Shown here in pieces: positions 58,677 to 64,000 of a stretch of DNA of 64,000 nucleotides. This stretch comes from Durusdinium trenchii (taxonomy: Eukaryota; Sar; Dinophyceae; Suessiales; Symbiodiniaceae). The notes beneath the pieces are model-generated. The model worked only from the letters and a program-made list of their open reading frames with translations. It did no database searches and was not told where the DNA came from. Positions within the stretch are counted from its first letter, which is position 1, and every line of letters starts with the position of its first letter. Made by a program: the position numbers and the translations under genes. The DNA lies in NCBI GenBank assembly GCA_963970005.1, contig CAXAMN010006557.1, positions 451,123 to 515,122 on the forward strand, given 5' to 3'.

Positions 58677-61600
58677 TCAACCGCCCGACCTCGCCTCGAC
58701 TTGCCTCGCCTCACACCGCTGGCCCGTCTCGGGCGGGATCTCCGCGGGCGCCTCGTGCAGCGCGCGCAGCGCGCGGACCTCGGCCGAGAGGTCGGGACGT
58801 GCGGCAGTCGAAGCTGCAGTCGAAGCACCGGACGCAGGCAAGCACCTTAGCCTTTTGGTTCTGCGACCTATGCTTTAACCTATTTTTCAGGGGAACCATT
58901 TCTTCGCAACGCCGCAGAAATTGACACGAAGATCCTCACAGTTTCTTCTCGCGGGACCTCGGCACCACGCGCAGGTCGGATCTCTCCTTGGCCCCCCTGG
59001 CTACATCGGCGAAGCTGGGCCGCGCCTCCTGAGGGAAACCACGTCGACCGGTGCTTCGACCGGAGGGTTGAGATGAAGACATCCAGCCAAAGCCATACAG
59101 TCACACCATGAGCACATCCTGTGTGCCCTACCAGGTTACCACGTCTTGGGAATGAAACCCCAAAAGGAGACAGGCGAGCGAACCTTGCCTTTTTCTATCG
59201 GAAATTCACGTGGGTGATCCTAAAACTGACGAAGGAATGCCGAAGGCCGATTTTTGATCAAATACCTTGAGACCTAGCGTGGTGGAACCGGGCGGCTAGC
59301 ATCAAAATTCCGGGCTGCCTGGCTTGCTCCAAGGACAACCGCAGTGTTGGTGAACCCTCTTTCCACCTCACTGCCAGGAGGGCGCTTGCCTTTCCCACCA
59401 CAAATCCCCTACCGACTTGGGCCTTGGCATGAGAAAGCCCCGAAAATACTGGATGCCCAAGGCCAAGGGATGGTTGGGGCTCCCCACTGGTCACCATCAA
59501 GAGCTGGTCACCGTGCTGCGACCCGTCCTGCACCCCGTGTGACCCGTCCTCCTGCATCTGCGTGCAGCTCAGTGCGAGCTCGGCCAACCGCTGGGCCGCG
59601 CCCGAGGGCCAGGAGGCCTGGCATGGCAAAAAGGGCATGGCAAAAAGGGCACGAGGGTCACTTGCACAGGAGGGTCATCATGCCAATGAAAATGCATAGT
59701 GCAGTAGGTATAAATAAAGTAGAAAGAATGATCGGATGTGCATTCGCTCAACCAAAAACGTCGAAAGCTAAACTGTCAGCCACCGTCTCCGAAAGCCTAG
59801 CCCTCCTAGCCCTCCACGACCAGTCGAACCCAACTGCCCAACACACCACTAGGCTGATGACAGCCAACCAGGTTCTGGACGCACAGCGCCTTCGGGTCCA
59901 ACAGCTTCTGGACGCACTTGAGGTCGCCATTGATTTGAGACGTGAGGTACTGGCGGACCCCGCATCTGGACCTCTAATCCCGGATCGGGGCACCTGGTTC
60001 AAAGGTGGGCATGGGGATGGTGTGCTCAGGAGACGAGGCAGAAATCAAAGGAACGTCGAAATGTGAAGATCTTCACCCACCCACAACATTGACCTTGAAT
60101 CCCGGCGGCCAGATTCGCTTCATTTTTCTTGTGTTTGGGATCACTTCGGTGGTATGGAAGTCAACTCCGGAAAACAAAGAACTCACCTTGGATTCAGCTG
60201 CCAACCAGGTGCCTCACAACCCTCGTGGCCTAGTGGATCTAGGAAAACCATGGAAAACCACCCCAAGACTTATGGCTGCCTGAGCGGCCCCTAGTGAGAA
60301 ACCAAACCCCACCAGCGGATGGTGCATCTTGAGCCACACTCCATCCCGAAAACGTCCAAAACCCACACCACCCCGCACCCGACCCTCGCCACCGTCCTGG
60401 ATCTGCCCATCGCCACCGCGGCTCCGGCGGCTCATGTAGGCCGGCCTCGCGGCTCGCGCGCGCAGACGCGCGTGTGCGCGCACGAACCTCCGTCGGAGCG
60501 TCCTTCCTTCCGGCGTTGGAACGCCAAACGAAGCGCGACTGGGAACTTCGACTGGGAACTCTATAGGCTCAAAAGTTCCAAGTCCATCCGAAGATCTACG
60601 CTGTTTGGGTTCCACAGCCACCGGTTCTTGCGATTGTGGAGAGGTGAAAACCATCGGCGCGCGGTCCTCGCCGGAGCTGCGGGGTCCCGGACGGTTGAGC
60701 GGTCAGCAACTCCAGGAGGACCATGCCAAAGGAGTAGACCTCAACGGTCAAACAAGGGGATGCCAAGGCAGGGTAGAATGATAAGAACATCTGGTAGTTA
60801 AAACAGGCGATCATGGAATATGTTTGGGACTATGCTTGGGAATAAGTTTGGGTTCATAAACCAGGAGAAGTTCTGGTCTATGATTGTCATAGTATGTGGG
60901 TGGGTGGATATGATGCCACACATGGTCCACATGGTGGAGATTGCTACCTCACCATTGTTGCCTCCCAAATGCTCCTAACACTGTGTGGTTGTCCAATTGG
61001 TCTATGATTGTCTATGTCTCTATCTGATCAATGAGACAGCCGCCACACCCAAGGGCTCTCGGGGTCCGGGTGCTTTGCCTTGGAGAGTCGTCCGTTCCCC
61101 CCACCCCAGGACCAGCCTCAGAGCCCTCAGTGACCACCCCACGGCGCACGTAGAGTGGGCAGGCGTAGCCCACCTGGGTGTCTAGAATGTTTAGAAAGGT
61201 TTTAGAATGTTTTAGATGGTTTTAGTATATATGCTATGCTGCAGTACTCCAAACTGGTGGGAGCCCATTTGTACGTTGAGCGGGGATAATCGTTGTGACG
61301 CTTGAGCCTGTAGCTCGAGGTTCCCCAGGTTGACGCGGGGTTTGGTTGTGGTGTCTTTGCACAGCAAGGGGGCAAAGGAGAAGTGGGCACATCAAATCAA
61401 ACCTCTTGCGTGCTATCATAGCACAAGGTTGAAGGGGCGTTGGCCAAACCATCCATAGTCGGCATGCCAACATGCCCACCATCCCGCTAACGGTCATTAA
61501 CTTCTGCGAGTGGCGAGTGGGTCAACAAACAAAACATTCAAATCACATAGAACAACCGCCCTGGTGGGAGGACAAACCGCTCTCGGTCGCTTGGGTTCGA

Positions 61601-63733
61601 TGTTACGCCCTCCCTGCTTCGAAGACCCACCATGGAACCTGAAAAAAACCACGCCCGGGTCGGTCTTCGGTTCCCTCGTCTTCCAGTCTGGTCCACGCCA
61701 TCCGGGTTTCCAGGTGCATGTTCCCTGGTGGTCCTCGCCTTCCGTCGCGGTGGCGCGCGCTCGCCCGCGGTCCGGCGGCCCGCACCGTGCCGGAGGCCCT
61801 CTGCACCCGGTGCGCCGCACTGTGCGACAGGCAGGCGAGGCCTCGGCGCGAGGGACCGCCAGCTGAGCTTCGGAGGGGTCCCTTCGATCTGCCGAAACCA
61901 AGGGAGTGCGGCACTTTCTTTTGCGATTTGGGGTTAGTTTTGGAAGGGAAGAACCATAACCCATGGGATTTTGAGCTTTGGAAGGGACGTCCATCACATG
62001 TTGCTCCATGAAAACCCCCCCTTCCCGCCCCACCGCTGATGTAGCCGTTCGTTATATAGCCCAGCACTCCGAGGCCCCGCACCAAAGTCGGCCATCTTCG
62101 CGGTGCCGTTCTTGTCCAAAAGGATGTTGGGACTCTTGATGTCCCGGTGAAACACCTGCCCCGCGCTGCGAGACGCTCTGCGAGACACTCTGCGCAAGCT
62201 CTGCGCAAGCTCTGCGCAAGCTGCGCATGGTGGAAGCCCACGTTCACCACTTGACAGTTAGAGTGGATTGAGAGGTTGAAAAATGGACCCCCATCTGTCG
62301 ACAGGACATCATGGGGTCGGTCTGTATGCATGTCTGCTTTTGAGCTTATATATGCCGGACTCCATTCTTTGCATCTCTTCCATCAGCAGACACTCCCATC
62401 ATCCAGCGCGCTTTGGGTGAAGAATGATGAAGATGAGATAGCCCGCAGGCAGCGTCCAATGCAACACCAACCTCAGGCCGCCCGTGTTCAGCGTTTGCCG
62501 GGTTTGGGTTTTTGAAGTGAATCATGAGAAAAAGACCTGCCAAATCACTGGTTCGCAAAGAGAGGAAAAGTTGTCCAGCATGTCATATCGAACCACCATG
62601 TCACATTCTTCACAGCTCACCAGCTCGCCTTGGCTTTCTACATCCTGAACACTCAGCATCAGGATTCTTCTGCAATTTTGTGTAACTGTTCCCGCAGAAG
62701 AGGGCCTGGGTCCGTCTAAGTGTTCCGACACGGTCTTGCCACCGGAAAGGCACGTCTTGGTGGCTGCTCCGCTGCAGCCTTCCAGGCCATAGGGAACAAA
62801 ACGTTTCAAATCTCACTCAACAGCCTTGGTCAAAACACACTTCAAAGTTCCCACAGGCGGCCCAGAAACCAGTAGCCCTGAGGGTTTCACTTGCTCAGAC
62901 TCAGGGGCGGCCCTGAGCGGTCAGGGGCCTCCGGTGCACGTCACCGCCCGCCAGCATCTCGTAGACCAGGAGTCGCTGCGGGCCAAAGCGCGCGAAGCCT
63001 CGGGGGCCAGCGAGGCACCGCACCGCACCGCCCCGGCCCTCCGTGCACGTGGTCGGCACAGCGAGCCGCGCGCTGGTTCAAAGGAGGAGCGGTATCCACC
63101 CAAATCATTTCACAGGACGTGGTCGGCACCATAGGGCTAACAGGGCAAACAGGGGGATGGGTAGGGTTTGTCTGGTGTCAGTGTCTTCGTTACATGGTTG
63201 ATCAGACTCTACACAATCTTTGGGAGGTTTCGCCTAGTTCCTTGCAAGTTGCTCCTTTTTGAGCAGCAAACTAAAGTCCGTCTAACACCCTGTATGATTA
63301 CTCACCCTGCGCACCTTCAACATCTTCAAGAGAAATGATTGGTTTTGGCCTTCAACACCTTCACCATGTCCATCGCCAAGTCTGCGATGTCAACTTGACG
63401 CAAAGCAACGCCACTCCACGACTCCACAAAGCTCATCCACTGCCAGTTGGGCAGGTATGGGCCACTTAACCATGTTAACCCACCTCAGTGCCCGCCCTCC
63501 ACACTCTGGCCCATGGTCATCCCCCTGGTGCAGGGCCTCAAACTCCCAAACCCACAAAGCCCCATTCATTTCATGTCATTCCACACAACCAACCAACCCA
63601 CCTCCCACCTCCCAAACGGCGGAAGCTCAGCTCACTCGGTGCCCCAAACCCATGAGAATCACCAAGTTGGGGTGACGGAACTTGCTGAGGACCTGTTGCT
63701 GAGGCAGGCAACAGGCACTGAACTCTTTCAGGG
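58677..63733 (-). CDS. Protein kinase, tyrosine-kinase-like (TKL) type
   Basis: Exons: 63733-63650, 62998-62929, 62778-62730, 62471-62412, 62155-62083, 61841-61786, 61173-61117, 60739 to about 60701, 59949-59890, 59617-59552, 59028-58940, 58845-58677. Subdomains in order: LKEF and FRHPNLVILMG (III-IV), RLLVYEMLAGGDVHRR (V), VPFRWQDR, DAACGLSHLHHSSPK (VIa), VFHRDIKSPNILL with HRD (VIb), MADF|GL giving DFG across an intron (VII), VQRASGT and VGYACPLYVRRGVVTEGSE (VIII), VYSFGMVLLELLT (IX), LKCVQKLLDPK, AAQRLAELALSC, EARPSFADVARGAKE (XI), then an Ala-rich tail and TGA at 58679-58677. All joins are in phase except an unseen link after 60701; acceptors are all AG|G; donors are GT, GC and one GA. 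The glycine-rich loop lies beyond the window. The catalytic His-Arg-Asp and DFG are intact, so it is probably active on Ser/Thr. Confidence 0.85.
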
Positions 63734-63739
63734 CTGAAA

Positions 63740-64000
63740 CCTCATGGAATGAACGGATCGACGGGGAAGAAAGTGATCACTCCCGGAATGAACGCTCATA
63801 GAGGAATCTGGGGTCTCATCCTCCGGAGGGGTCTCAAGTCTCGGAAGGGCTGAAACTGGTAACACCATGAAACTAGTGAAACAGGCTTGGAAGCATGGGG
63901 CGGAACTGGGGCGAGTCTCCAGTTATGTGTTGCATCTGCTGGTCCCCTGCTACTGACTGCTTCACGCAAGGCAGGCCAAGGCAAACCTTTCCAACGCCAA
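63740..64000. other. Intron or upstream part of kinase gene
   Basis: No glycine-rich loop exon (GxGxxG) is visible, so the kinase N-terminus is outside the window. Confidence 0.45.

Noticed and set aside
1-64000. Bacterial genes, CRISPR arrays, rRNA or tRNA
   Set aside because: No spaced direct repeats of CRISPR type, no ribosome-binding-site/ORF organisation, and no rRNA or tRNA cloverleaf that I could recognise.

Overview
The window reads as nuclear DNA of a dinoflagellate, most likely a Symbiodiniaceae-type alga. The evidence is: very small exons in long non-coding DNA; every intron 3' end that could be fixed reads AG followed by an exonic G; about half of the fixed intron 5' ends are GC instead of GT, and one is GA; many AT, CT and tetranucleotide microsatellites; two plant-type CCCTAAA units; and a 16-base match to the dinoflagellate spliced leader just upstream of a decayed retroelement. 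There are no bacterial-style operons, rRNA, tRNA or CRISPR arrays that I can see. Most long open frames here are chance frames in GC-rich DNA. I called exons by combining reading frame, AG|G acceptor, GT/GC donor and compatible phase.

All supported coding sequence lies on the minus strand, so the window is one unidirectional gene array. From the 5' (high-coordinate) end it holds: a tyrosine-kinase-like protein kinase (58.7-63.7 kb, first exon(s) outside the window); an FHA-domain protein (54.5-56.0 kb, perhaps with an exon at 57.2 kb); isolated exons at 49-53 kb; a Cys-rich unknown gene (48.0-48.8 kb); unknown exons at 44.4-46.4 kb; a broken retroelement (42.3-43.6 kb); scattered exons of unknown genes at 25.9-41.2 kb; a proline-rich protein (23.7-24.3 kb); an unknown two-exon block (22.1-22.4 kb); a first exon with its Met (20.7 kb); exons at 16.1-16.8 kb; a SET-domain protein (11.2-14.1 kb); two unrecognised genes (9.6-9.9 and 7.5-8.9 kb); a JmjC/cupin_8 oxygenase (2.1-6.3 kb); and the first exon of a coiled-coil protein (1.0 kb).

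The recognisable proteins (SET methyltransferase-like, JmjC oxygenase-like, FHA phosphopeptide reader, kinase) would act in protein modification and signalling, but proximity says little about shared function in dinoflagellates.

The rest is repeat-rich: hairpin (MITE-like) elements, a 39-bp tandem array with a 10-base assembly gap and dispersed copies, a 21-bp minisatellite bracketed by 31-bp direct repeats, a three-copy ~110-bp dispersed family and a poly-G tract. All exon ends were worked out by eye. They need transcript evidence, and the isolated single exons are weaker than the four multi-exon domain genes.
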